Below are positions 44,934 through 53,892 of a DNA stretch of 64,000 nt, piece after piece. The position numbers and the translations under genes were made by a program. This DNA comes from CAWABB01 sp963701735 (GTDB lineage Bacteria > Bacteroidota > Ignavibacteria > UBA10030 > UBA6906), in NCBI GenBank assembly GCA_963701735.1, contig CAVPBI010000010.1:434001-498000 (forward strand), in the 5' to 3' direction. The notes under the pieces are model-generated. The model was not told where the DNA came from and did not search any database. It saw only the letters and a list, made by a program, of their open reading frames with translations. The first letter of the stretch is position 1, and each line of letters opens with the position of its first letter.

Positions 44934-45593
44934 TCATGATGCCGAGCTCAGGAGCCTGACGGCCGGTTCGCCGGACAGGTCCAGGACCGCGTAGTACCCC
45001 TTCCCTGCCGGACCACAGTTCACGATGATCGTGGAACCGATCCGATCTATCCCCCGTGCCTCGTGGATGTGTCCGCAGATGACGACATCGGGCCCGCGGC
45101 GTTCAATGAATTCCCGGACGGAACTGCTCCCGACGTGCCTGCCGTCGCGGAGCCGGTCCAGAGCCGTCCGCGCGGGAGGAGCGTGCGGCACGAATACCTT
45201 CCGCTTGCATCCCGCAACCTCCGCCCACCCCTGCTCCGCGCGGCGAAGGATCTCCTCTTCGGTGATCTCGTTGGGAGTGCGGAGCACGGAGATGGGGGCG
45301 GCGGACACGCCAAAGAACCCCACGTCGCCGACGGTCCGGCCGCATGCGTCAATCGAAACGCCGAGGGCTCGAAACTCTTCCTCGACGGGGCGGGGATCCA
45401 TGTTACCTGCGACTGCCATGACAGGCTTGCCGAAGTCCACCAGCGCCTGTATCGCCTCCCGCGCCTCGCGGGCAGTGCCCGCGGTCGTGAGATCCCCGCC
45501 GATGACAACAGCGTCGATTTCTTTTCGGGAGGCAACGACGCGCTCAACCTCCCGGTAGGCGCCGTGAATATCGGAAAAAGCGATGACGATCAT
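44934..45593 (-). CDS. Metallophosphoesterase
   Basis: A 219-residue calcineurin-like phosphoesterase with all the family metal motifs: FSDIHGAYREVE, VIGGDLTTAG, VAGNMD, FVPHAPP and VICGHIHEARG. It resembles the small cytoplasmic YfcE/YmdB-like enzymes; the substrate is unknown. The ATG at 45593 begins MIVIAFSDIHG; twelve further codons upstream are not family-like. It is divergent from plsC. Confidence 0.88.
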   Translation of the reverse strand: MIVIAFSDIHGAYREVERVVASRKEIDAVVIGGDLTTAGTAREAREAIQALVDFGKPVMAVAGNMDPRPVEEEFRALGVSIDACGRTVGDVGFFGVSAAPISVLRTPNEITEEEILRRAEQGWAEVAGCKRKVFVPHAPPARTALDRLRDGRHVGSSSVREFIERRGPDVVICGHIHEARGIDRIGSTIIVNCGPAGKGYYAVLDLSGEPAVRLLSSAS

Positions 45594-45652
45594 GGAACCC
45601 CAGGACGATCCCGGCACCCGGGAGCACAAACAGCCTGCAGGGATGAAATCTG

Positions 45653-45683
45653 TTGAACGGGACGATGGCGCTTCGTACCTTCA
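45653..45683 (+). promoter_or_regulatory. Bacteroidota-type promoter for plsC
   Basis: TTG at 45653, 20 nt, TACCTTCA. The -7 keeps TA..TT. It lies 29 bases before the plsC start. Confidence 0.4.
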
Positions 45684-45711
45684 ACATCGAATCTAAACGA
45701 AATCCCGCAAA

Positions 45712-46470
45712 GTGCAACCATCCAGCCTCCTGTCAGCACTCCGTTCCGCGCTCATCTGGCTTGCCATCATCCTCCTCATCCTGATCTGGCTGCCGCTGCT
45801 CGCGGCGATCGCCCTGTTCGATCGCGACCCGGTGCGTTACAGGACGGGCCGTTGGTTCCGCCGGCTCGGCGTTGCCATGACCAGGGTCAATCCGGCCTGG
45901 CGTCTGAGCGTCGGCGGCTACGTGCCAGAGAACCCGCGGAACCCGTACATGGTGGTGAGCAATCATCAGTCCATGGCGGACATACCGCTGATCTCACATG
46001 TGCCGTGGGAGATGAAATGGGTCGGGAAGAAGGAACTGTTCAGGCTCCCGATCATCGGATGGATGATGAGGATGTCGCACGACATCCCCGTGGACCGGTC
46101 GGACCGCCGGAGCGGCGCACGGATGATGCTCCGCGTCGTGAAGACTCTGGAGCAGCACTGCTCCGTGATCATGTTTCCCGAAGGGACGCGGTCGATGGAC
46201 GGGCGCGTCGGGAAGTTCAACGACGGGGCGTTCCACCTCGCCGTGAAAGCCGGCGTCCCGGTCCTCCCTGTGGTCGTCGAGGGATCGCACGGGTGTCTCC
46301 CCAAGAAGACCTGGATGTTCGGGCCGGTCGACATCCGGCTCGAAGTGCTCCCACCGGTGCCGGCCGATTCCGATCCGATTGCGCTGCGTGACACCGTCAG
46401 GTCCTTGATCATCGCAAAGCTGGCGGAATGGAGGAAGGTTTCCCCGGATCAGGTGGACGGACTCCGGTAG
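45712..46470 (+). CDS. plsC: 1-acyl-sn-glycerol-3-phosphate acyltransferase
   Basis: A 252-residue inner membrane acyltransferase that makes phosphatidic acid. It has one N-terminal helix (about residues 13-34), the catalytic NHQSMAD (NHxxxxD) motif, and the substrate motif FPEGTRSMDG. PVLPVVVEGS is also conserved. The start is GTG at 45712, since no ATG stands before the helix; the ribosome binding site is weak. It ends before a strong hairpin. Confidence 0.88.
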   Translation: MQPSSLLSALRSALIWLAIILLILIWLPLLAAIALFDRDPVRYRTGRWFRRLGVAMTRVNPAWRLSVGGYVPENPRNPYMVVSNHQSMADIPLISHVPWEMKWVGKKELFRLPIIGWMMRMSHDIPVDRSDRRSGARMMLRVVKTLEQHCSVIMFPEGTRSMDGRVGKFNDGAFHLAVKAGVPVLPVVVEGSHGCLPKKTWMFGPVDIRLEVLPPVPADSDPIALRDTVRSLIIAKLAEWRKVSPDQVDGLR

Positions 46471-46589
46471 CGCTGGCGGGTCGGGATGACGGCGGGTGCG
46501 AGGGTCGGCGTGAGCGTGGCGTGGTGTCGCGCTGCAACTCGAAGGGTGGATGTCATAAAACAAACGGGGCCCGTCAGGGCACGGAACGA

Positions 46590-46619
46590 GAGACCCGGCG
46601 GCGTGCGTCGCCGGGTCTC
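46590..46619. terminator. Bidirectional hairpin between plsC and trxA
   Basis: GAGACCCGGCG (46590-46600) pairs perfectly with CGCCGGGTCTC (46609-46619) around an eight-base loop. It separates convergent plsC and trxA. There is no strong U-tract on either side. Confidence 0.7.
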
Positions 46620-46639
46620 TCTGCTGTCACCGGACTCGC

Positions 46640-46969
46640 CTAGTTGGCCGCGAGATGCGGCGTGACTTTTGAAAGAAGCTGCTGCTTCGGAATGCCGCCG
46701 ATGATCTGCTCAACCACCTTCCCGTTCTTGAAGACCATCAGGGTCGGAATGCTGCGTATGCCGAACCGTATCGGCACGTCCTGGTGTGCGTCCACGTCCA
46801 TCTTCCCCACCTTCAGCTTGCCCTCGTAGTCCCGCGCGATCTCTTCCACGAGCGGGGCAATCGCCCGGCACGGCCCGCACCACACCGCCCAGAAATCAAC
46901 AAGCACAGGGGTGGAGGATTCCAGAACTTCCTTCTGGAAATTGTCGTCCGTCAATTCGATCATTGTCAT
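46640..46969 (-). CDS. trxA: Thioredoxin
   Basis: A 109-residue thioredoxin with the active site WCGPC (Cys31, Cys34), the cis-proline segment SIPTLMVFKNGK and normal length. It has no signal peptide, so it is cytoplasmic and reduces protein disulfides using thioredoxin reductase. It lies nine bases after dnaE and is probably co-transcribed with it. Confidence 0.96.
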   Translation of the reverse strand: MTMIELTDDNFQKEVLESSTPVLVDFWAVWCGPCRAIAPLVEEIARDYEGKLKVGKMDVDAHQDVPIRFGIRSIPTLMVFKNGKVVEQIIGGIPKQQLLSKVTPHLAAN

Positions 46970-46978
46970 TATCGCCTC

Positions 46979-49900
46979 TTACGTTACATGTTTCAGGGAC
47001 CCGTCCCCGGAGAACCTGATGCTGCTCGGACCAAGTGTGCCTGAGACTTGCTCCACGAACCGCTCGGAAGGATCCACGGTGAAGCGGCGCGTGAGGAACA
47101 TCGATGTCGCGCTGTGATGGAGAACGTTGAAATAACACGGGACGTTCCCCCGATGCTCCTCCATGATCTGCCGCAGCCGGACGATTGCTGACTCCTCGAT
47201 CCGGTCCGCGTCGATGGAGAGCACCACGCCGCGGGCGAACTTCTCCCTCACGCGGTCCATGGGCACGACCTCGCTGACCACGATCTTCAGCGTATCACCG
47301 TTGACCTCGCCTTTCCCGATCACCATGACCATGGCATCGGGCTTCAACAACTGCTGGTATTTTCCGAACGGCTCCGAGAACACGATGCACTCGCCCTTAC
47401 CGCTGAAATCCTCAAGGGTGATGAACGCCATCGTGTTCCCGCGCTTGTCGATCTTCTTCTTGATCGCGGAGACAACGCCGCACGCACGGGCCATCCCCCC
47501 GCTTTTGAACCCGGTCACCTCTCCGAAGCGGACGTTGGCAAATTCGCTGATTTCCCGCTCATAGCGGAGCAGCGGGTGCCCCGACACATAGAAGCCCAGG
47601 ACACTCTTCTCGCGCGTCAGGCTGTCCAGGTCGGACCACGCGTCCGCAGGGAGCAGCGCCGGGAACCGCAGCGCGGCCGCGGTCTGAGAACCCGACGAGG
47701 CAAACAGCGTCTCCTGTCCGAGGGTCCCCTGCTGCTGCGACGCCTGTCCGAACGCGCTCGCCCGCTCGATGTTGTCGAACTGCTGGGCTCGCGTGCCTCC
47801 CATCGAATCGAAGGCACCCGCCTGGACCAGGCTCTCCAGGCACTTCTTGTTCACGAGACGGAGGTCCACGCGCCTGCAGAAATCAAAGCTGTTCTCGAAC
47901 TGCCCGAACTCGACCCTCGATCGCAGGACGGATTCCACGGCGCTCTCACCGACGTTCTTGATCGCGCAGAGTCCGAACCGGATGTCTCCCCCGATCACGT
48001 TGAAGTCCTTCCCGCTCTGGTTGACGTCCGGCGGAAGCACGCGGATACCGAGGCGGCGGCAATCGTCGATCAGCTTGACGATCCGGTCGGTGTCGCCCAT
48101 TTCGGACGACAGCGTCGCGGCCATGAACTCCGCGGGATAGTGCGCCTTCAGGTACGCGGTCTGATAGGCGATGACGGAGTAGGCGACGCTGTGCGACTTG
48201 TTGAAGCCGTACGACGCGAACTTTTCAATGAGGTCGAAGATCTCGCCGGCGATCTTCTTCGCCACCCCGCGGCCGACGGCTCCCTCCACGAATTCCTGCT
48301 TCATCGTGGCCATGAGGGCCTTGTCCTTCTTCCCCATGGCGCGCCGCATGAGATCCGCGCGCGCAAGCGTGAAGCCCGCCACCTCGCTGGCGATCTTCAT
48401 CACCTGTTCCTGGTACACGATGATCCCGTAGGTCTCGCGCAGAATAGGCTCAAGCGACGGATGAATGGAGACGATCGACTGCTGCCCGTGCTTGCGCGCG
48501 ATGAAGTCGCCGATCATGTCCATCGGCCCCGGCCGGTAGAGCGCGTTCATCGCGACCAGGTCGGAGATGGACGTCGGCTTGAGCTTGCGCAGCCAGTCCT
48601 GCATGCCGGCGCTCTCAAACTGGAAGACGCCGACCGTGTCGCCGCGGCCGAAGAGCGCGAACGTCGGCGCGTCGTCCTCCGGCAGCGCGTCGGGATCGAT
48701 CCCGATCCCGTGATTCTCCTGGATCAGCCTGAGGGCGTTCTCGATGACGGTGAGCGTGCGGAGCCCGAGAAAGTCCATCTTCAGGAGACCGACTGTCTCG
48801 AGGTCCTTCATGTTGTACTGCGTCATCGTCTCGGTCTGGGGCGTCTTGTAGAGCGGAGCGAAATCGCTGATCGCCCCGGGGGCGATCACAACCCCCGCGG
48901 CGTGCATGCCCGCATTCCGATTCATCCCCTCCAGCACCATCGACGCGTCAACGAGAAGCTTGATCTTCGGATCCTTGCTCTCTTTCACCCATCGCAGCTC
49001 CTGGATGGTCTCGAGGGCGTCGGGGAGCGGACGAACCTTGCCCAGCTCGACCGGAATCTCTTTCGTGATGGAGTCGATCGTGCTGAGGGGTATCCCGAGG
49101 ACGCGCCCCACATCCTTGAGCACGGCGCGGGAGGAGAGCGTGCCGAACGTGATAATCTGGGATACCGAGTCGTCGCCGTACTTCTCCCGGACATACCGGA
49201 TGACGGCATCGCGCTTGTCGTCCGCGAAATCCACGTCAATGTCCGGCATGCTGATGCGGTCAGGGTTCAGGAACCGCTCGAAAAGCAGGTCATACTTCAG
49301 GGGGTCGACATTCGTGATCCCCAGGGCGTAGGAGACGATGCTGCCGGCGGCGCTGCCCCGCCCGGGGCCCACATAGACCCCCCTCTCCCGCGCTGCAGCG
49401 ATGAAGTCCTGGACAATGAGGAAATACCCGGCATACCCCATCTGATTGATGACACCGAGTTCGTGCTCGAGGCGGGCACGGGCGCCCTCCCCCGCATCCG
49501 GATACCGCCTGGCGAACCCCGCCCTGGCCAGCTGCTCGAGGTACGCCTCGAGCGTGGACACCCCCGACTCCGCCGGGATCGGGAACTTCGGCATGTGGTT
49601 GACGCCCAGCTGTATCTTGAGATTGCACTTCTCCGCAATCTCGAGCGTCGATGCAATAGCCTCCGGATACTGTTCAAACAGCTTCAGCATCTCCTTGGTA
49701 GACTTGAAGTATGCCTGGTCCGTTTGATAACGCAGTTGAGTATAGTCCGGCGTGTTCGTGCTGCTCGCATCCGGAATCAGGAGCATGATGTTGTGCGCGA
49801 TCGCGTGCTCGTGCTTGAGGTAGTGCACGTCGTTCGTGCATACGAGCTTCAGGCCGACGGACGCAGCCAGCTCCGGCGCCCGCTCCCGAATAAGCCTCTC

Positions 49901-50464
49901 ACGCTCGATTCCATGGTTCTGGATCTCGATGTAGAAGTCGTCGCCAAAGATCTCCTTGTACAGCAGGGCGACCCGCCGGGCTTCGTCCATATTCCCGGAA
50001 GCAAGATGCACCGACACGACTCCCCCGGCGCAGGCAGACAGCGCGACCAGACCGTCTTTGTGGGCCCTCAGGAGCTCCAGGTCGATCCGGGGCTTGTAGT
50101 AATATCCCTCAAGATGCCCGCCGCTGCACAGCTTGATAAGATTCCGATAGCCGGTTTCGTCCTTGGCCAGGAGAACCAGGTGCTGATACGCCCCGCGCCG
50201 GCCACCCGACTCCGACTGCTGGGTCGCTCTCTCCTTCCTGCTCCCGTCCGTGACGATGTAGGCCTCCATGCCAACGATCGGCTTGATCCCCGCCTTCGTC
50301 GCCTTCTTGTAGAACTCGATGGCTCCGAACATGACACCGTGGTCGGTGAGGGCAACGGCAGGCATCCCGTTTGCAACGGCGGCTCCGATGAGGCCCTCGA
50401 TGCGACAGGCCCCGTCGAGCAGGCTGTAATGGGAATGGTTATGGAGGTGGACGAACTGAGACAT
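46979..50464 (-). CDS. dnaE: DNA polymerase III subunit alpha
   Basis: A 1161-residue replicative polymerase. It has an N-terminal PHP domain (HLHNHSHYSLLDG), the catalytic aspartates in PDIDVDF (about residues 403-409) and GPGRGSAAGSIV, and a third in ETVGLLKMDFLGL. A helix-hairpin-helix and an OB domain (ITLEDFSGKGECIVFS) follow. Length is normal for DnaE1. It has its own promoter 26 bases upstream. No frameshift interrupts its 3.5 kb, which matters when judging the indels elsewhere. Confidence 0.97.
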   Translation of the reverse strand: MSQFVHLHNHSHYSLLDGACRIEGLIGAAVANGMPAVALTDHGVMFGAIEFYKKATKAGIKPIVGMEAYIVTDGSRKERATQQSESGGRRGAYQHLVLLAKDETGYRNLIKLCSGGHLEGYYYKPRIDLELLRAHKDGLVALSACAGGVVSVHLASGNMDEARRVALLYKEIFGDDFYIEIQNHGIERERLIRERAPELAASVGLKLVCTNDVHYLKHEHAIAHNIMLLIPDASSTNTPDYTQLRYQTDQAYFKSTKEMLKLFEQYPEAIASTLEIAEKCNLKIQLGVNHMPKFPIPAESGVSTLEAYLEQLARAGFARRYPDAGEGARARLEHELGVINQMGYAGYFLIVQDFIAAARERGVYVGPGRGSAAGSIVSYALGITNVDPLKYDLLFERFLNPDRISMPDIDVDFADDKRDAVIRYVREKYGDDSVSQIITFGTLSSRAVLKDVGRVLGIPLSTIDSITKEIPVELGKVRPLPDALETIQELRWVKESKDPKIKLLVDASMVLEGMNRNAGMHAAGVVIAPGAISDFAPLYKTPQTETMTQYNMKDLETVGLLKMDFLGLRTLTVIENALRLIQENHGIGIDPDALPEDDAPTFALFGRGDTVGVFQFESAGMQDWLRKLKPTSISDLVAMNALYRPGPMDMIGDFIARKHGQQSIVSIHPSLEPILRETYGIIVYQEQVMKIASEVAGFTLARADLMRRAMGKKDKALMATMKQEFVEGAVGRGVAKKIAGEIFDLIEKFASYGFNKSHSVAYSVIAYQTAYLKAHYPAEFMAATLSSEMGDTDRIVKLIDDCRRLGIRVLPPDVNQSGKDFNVIGGDIRFGLCAIKNVGESAVESVLRSRVEFGQFENSFDFCRRVDLRLVNKKCLESLVQAGAFDSMGGTRAQQFDNIERASAFGQASQQQGTLGQETLFASSGSQTAAALRFPALLPADAWSDLDSLTREKSVLGFYVSGHPLLRYEREISEFANVRFGEVTGFKSGGMARACGVVSAIKKKIDKRGNTMAFITLEDFSGKGECIVFSEPFGKYQQLLKPDAMVMVIGKGEVNGDTLKIVVSEVVPMDRVREKFARGVVLSIDADRIEESAIVRLRQIMEEHRGNVPCYFNVLHHSATSMFLTRRFTVDPSERFVEQVSGTLGPSSIRFSGDGSLKHVT

Positions 50465-50489
50465 TTTCGTGCCGTTAGAATCGACTATT

Positions 50490-50520
50490 CCAAACTACAT
50501 GACGCAGGCGGGGAAAGCAA
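50490..50520 (-). promoter_or_regulatory. Bacteroidota-type promoter for dnaE
   Basis: Minus strand TTG (50520-50518), 20 nt, TAGTTTGG, one base from TAnnTTTG. The expected start is near 50483. Confidence 0.45.
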
Positions 50521-50630
50521 GCTTTCAGTGTTCACATCTTGTTCAACCGGACGTGTGCACAGGAATCATAAGTCTGGAGGTTCAGGTCGCGGTAAACGGG
50601 GCAACTGCCACTGCGGAAAAGAATTCGGCC

Positions 50631-52049
50631 TCACGCCGAAGGTAACGAGAGAAGCTTCAACTCCGTCATCTCCTCAATAGCATATCGCACGCCCTCCCGC
50701 CCGAACCCCGAATCCTTCACACCCCCGTAGGGCATGTGATCCATCCTGTACGTGGAAGCTTCATTGATGATCACTCCTCCAACCTCGAGGTTGTCGTACG
50801 CGAAGACGACGTTCGCCAGGTCGTTGCTGAAGACTGCTGCCTGCAGGCCGAAATCCGAGGAATTGACCCGTTTGACCGCATCGCGGAAATCGGCAAACCT
50901 GTCTACCACCACAACCGGGGCGAAGACCTCGTGAGAGCAGACCGGGAGCGAGGGGTTCACCCCCGCAAGTACTGTCGGCACCATGACGGCCCCATTCCGG
51001 GTGCCGCCCAGATGCAGCTGTCCCCCTGAGCGGACGGCCTCCTCGACCCATTCCTGGGCTTTCGCTGCGGCATCCTCTGTAATCATGGGTCCAACAACAG
51101 TCCTGTCGTCTTCCGGATCGCCGACTTTGATTTCGCGCGAGGCTGCAAGGAACAGGTCCAGGAACCGATCGTAAAGGGAGTCGTGAACGAATATCCGCTG
51201 CACCGCGATGCAGGACTGGCCGGCGTTTGCGAAAGAACCAGCGACCAGCTTCGGGATGGCAATGTCCAGGTCGGCGGACTTGTCCAGTATCACCCCCGCA
51301 TTACCTCCAAGCTCCAGGACGACCCGCTTCTTCCCTGCTGCGGATTTAAGGGGCCATCCAACTGCTGGACTTCCGGTAAAGGTTAAGAGCTTAATAGCTT
51401 CATCTGTAACAAGTTGCATCGCTTCGCTTGAAGCGCAAGGTACGATATTGCACGCTCCCTCGATGCACCCCGTCTTCTCCAGAACTTCCCCCAGCAGAAG
51501 GGCGACTCTGGGTGCGTTCGATGAGGGCTTGAGCACGAACGTGTTTCCGGCAGCCAGCGCAGGCCCGACCTTGTGGGCGACCAGATTGAGAGGGAAGTTG
51601 AACGGTGTGATTGCGGCGATGGGCCCCAGAGGGAAACGCTGGACGATGGCTCTGCGCCTGCCACCTGAAGGAGCCAGGTCAAGGGGAAGGACCACGCCTT
51701 CGACCCGTTTTGCCTCCTCAGCCGAGGTCCTGAACGTGAAAATTGCCCGATCCGTCTCAATGCGGGAATACGTGATCGGTTTTCCGGTTTCGAGCGTGAT
51801 GACCCGCGCGAATTCCTCCCTCCGGACCTCAATCTCCCGGGCCACTCCATCAAGCAACGCCGCGCGTTCGTGAGCGCTCTGTGTCCTGGTCTTCTCGAAC
51901 GCCTTCCGGGCGGCTTCGATGGCTTCCGCGAGGTCGGAGACTGAGGCCTGTGCGACTGAGTGGACGACCGCGCCGGAATACGGGTTTGTCACGCCGCGTG
52001 AACGAGCTGTCGTCCTCCAGCGGCCGTTGATATAGAGGGGATATGCCAC
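50631..52049 (-). CDS. NAD(P)-dependent aldehyde dehydrogenase
   Basis: A 472-residue ALDH-superfamily enzyme that oxidises an aldehyde to the acid. It has the Asn of ITPFNFPLNLVAHK, the general-base Glu in LELGGNAGVI and the catalytic Cys in FANAGQSCIAVQR. The pattern is closest to the lactaldehyde / non-phosphorylating glyceraldehyde-3-phosphate group, but the substrate cannot be told by eye. It starts six bases after the proS stop, so they share a transcript. Confidence 0.9.
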   Translation of the reverse strand: MAYPLYINGRWRTTARSRGVTNPYSGAVVHSVAQASVSDLAEAIEAARKAFEKTRTQSAHERAALLDGVAREIEVRREEFARVITLETGKPITYSRIETDRAIFTFRTSAEEAKRVEGVVLPLDLAPSGGRRRAIVQRFPLGPIAAITPFNFPLNLVAHKVGPALAAGNTFVLKPSSNAPRVALLLGEVLEKTGCIEGACNIVPCASSEAMQLVTDEAIKLLTFTGSPAVGWPLKSAAGKKRVVLELGGNAGVILDKSADLDIAIPKLVAGSFANAGQSCIAVQRIFVHDSLYDRFLDLFLAASREIKVGDPEDDRTVVGPMITEDAAAKAQEWVEEAVRSGGQLHLGGTRNGAVMVPTVLAGVNPSLPVCSHEVFAPVVVVDRFADFRDAVKRVNSSDFGLQAAVFSNDLANVVFAYDNLEVGGVIINEASTYRMDHMPYGGVKDSGFGREGVRYAIEEMTELKLLSLPSA

Positions 52050-52055
52050 CGCGCG

Positions 52056-53747
52056 TCAGGAAAAAAACTGCTTGATGTGCGGCAGAATCTCGCTCCGGGA
52101 AACGAACGAGCGTTCGCCCGAGCGGCGAACCTTCACCTCGATCTGTCCCTTCGCGAGGTTCTTCTCGCTCACGATCAGTTGCAGAGGCATGCCGAGCAGG
52201 TCGGCGTCATTGAATTTCACGCCGGGGCTGAGCTCCCGGCGGTCATCGTAGAGGGTTTCGATCCCCGCCCCTTCCAGCTCGGCATACAGGCGGTCGGCCT
52301 CTTCGAAGACGGCCGGGTTCTTCGCCCCGAAGGCGATCAGATGTACTTCGAACGGCGCGAGGGATGCATCCCAGGTGATTCCCTTGTCATCGTGGTTCTG
52401 CTCGATATGGCAGGCCACGATCCGTTCGAGTCCTATCCCGTAGCTTCCCATGATAATGGGATGGGCCACTCCTTTTTCGTCCAGGAACGTCGCGCCAAGC
52501 GCATCGGAGTACTTCGTCCCGAGCTTGAAGATATGACCAAGCTCTATCCCCTTCACGATCCTGAGGGCTCCGCTCCCGTCGGGGGCTTCTTCGCCCTCCT
52601 GCACGGTCCGGATATCGTGATACCCTTCGACCTTCGCATCCCGGTCAAGATCGATGTTTCGCACGTGATAGTTGGTCCGGTTCGCGCCGCTCACGAGGCC
52701 TCTGGCACTCTTCAGGCGCGCGTCGGCGATGACCTTGAACCCGCGCAGGTTCACGGGTCCGATGAATCCCACCTCGGCCCCGACGAGTTCGGCGACCTTC
52801 TCCGGCTCCATTGGCCGGACTTCCGCCCCCGCGACGGCGGACAGCTTCGATTCGTTCAGTTCGTCGGTCCCGGCGAGCACGGCGAGCACGGGCTGGTTTC
52901 CCGCCCAGTACGCGAGCGACTTCGCCAGGCTGTCAGGCGGGACCTTCAGGAATGCGGAGACTTCGAGGATTGTGCGGACGTTCGGCGTATGGACCTCTTC
53001 GACCGCCGCGCTGATGCCGTTCCCCGGCAGGGCAGCAATGCGGGACGTCGCGACCTCCATGTTGGCGGCATAGGTCCCTCCGGCCGACACGGCAATCACG
53101 TCCTCGCCGGCATCCGATTCGAGCATGAACTCCTGCGAGCCGGTCCCTCCCATGGCACCGCTGGAGGCTCCGACCACGAAGAACCGGAGTCCGCAGCGCG
53201 TGAAGATCTTCCGGTAGGCTTCGGCATGGAGGTCGTAGCTCCGGTCGAGGCCCTCCCAGCTCGTGTCGAGCGAGTAGCTGTCCTTCATGAGGAACTGTCG
53301 GCCGCGGAGGACGCCCGAGCGCGGGCGCGGCTCGTTTCTGAATTTCGTCTGGATCTGGTACCAGATCTGGGGAAGCTCGCGATACGACGAGATATGGTTC
53401 TTGGCGATCAGGCCGATCACTTCCTCGTGGGTCGGGGCAAGGACCAGAGGGCGATTCTTGATGTGAAACAGGGTTTCACCGAACGCCTGCACCCGTCCGG
53501 TGGATTCCCACAGCTCAATGGGGCTCAGCGCGGGGAGATGGAATTCCTGCCCGCCGATCGCATCCATCTCCTCCCGGATAATCTCGGAGACCTTCTTAAT
53601 CACACGGTAGCCGAGCGGAAGGAACGAGTAGATCCCGGCGGACAGACTCCTGATCATGCCGGCCCTGATCATGAGCTGATGGGATGGAATCGCCGCTTCT
53701 GCGGGCGTTTCTTTGACAGTCGGGATAAAAGCTGAGGAGAGGCGCAT
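52056..53747 (-). CDS. proS: Prolyl-tRNA synthetase
   Basis: A 563-residue bacterial-type ProRS: class II motif 1 region, motif 2 (TKFRNEPRPRSGVLRGREF-like RPRSGVLRGRQFLMKDSYS), the INS editing insertion (about residues 220-400), motif 3 (GSYGIGLERIVA) and a C-terminal anticodon domain. It charges tRNA-Pro and clears Ala-tRNA-Pro. A promoter lies 31 bases upstream. Normal length, no indel. Confidence 0.96.
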   Translation of the reverse strand: MRLSSAFIPTVKETPAEAAIPSHQLMIRAGMIRSLSAGIYSFLPLGYRVIKKVSEIIREEMDAIGGQEFHLPALSPIELWESTGRVQAFGETLFHIKNRPLVLAPTHEEVIGLIAKNHISSYRELPQIWYQIQTKFRNEPRPRSGVLRGRQFLMKDSYSLDTSWEGLDRSYDLHAEAYRKIFTRCGLRFFVVGASSGAMGGTGSQEFMLESDAGEDVIAVSAGGTYAANMEVATSRIAALPGNGISAAVEEVHTPNVRTILEVSAFLKVPPDSLAKSLAYWAGNQPVLAVLAGTDELNESKLSAVAGAEVRPMEPEKVAELVGAEVGFIGPVNLRGFKVIADARLKSARGLVSGANRTNYHVRNIDLDRDAKVEGYHDIRTVQEGEEAPDGSGALRIVKGIELGHIFKLGTKYSDALGATFLDEKGVAHPIIMGSYGIGLERIVACHIEQNHDDKGITWDASLAPFEVHLIAFGAKNPAVFEEADRLYAELEGAGIETLYDDRRELSPGVKFNDADLLGMPLQLIVSEKNLAKGQIEVKVRRSGERSFVSRSEILPHIKQFFS

Positions 53748-53777
53748 GGATCCACAAGTAGTGCTGGTGAGGACGTA

Positions 53778-53808
53778 TCAATATAGCAAAGGTGGGTGCG
53801 GGATACAA
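53778..53808 (-). promoter_or_regulatory. Bacteroidota-type promoter for proS
   Basis: Minus strand TTG (53808-53806), 20 nt, TATATTGA. It lies about 30 bases before the proS ATG, next to the ompA terminator. Confidence 0.45.
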
Positions 53809-53824
53809 CCGCAGCGTCGTGCGG

Positions 53825-53862
53825 AAAAAAGACGATCCCGCCAGGCGGTGCCTGGCGGGATC
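53825..53862 (-). terminator. Terminator after ompA-like gene
   Basis: GATCCCGCCAGGC (53834-53846) pairs perfectly with GCCTGGCGGGATC (53850-53862) over a three-base loop. On the minus strand six T residues follow. Confidence 0.93.
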
Positions 53863-53892
53863 GCTTCCAGCAGTCGATAGGTTCGACCGCGC

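Noticed and set aside
47576..50680. A 1034-codon open frame opposite dnaE
   Set aside because: It is a GC-rich shadow on the complementary strand; its product is Arg/Glu/Asp-rich, has no motifs, and dnaE is complete on the other strand.
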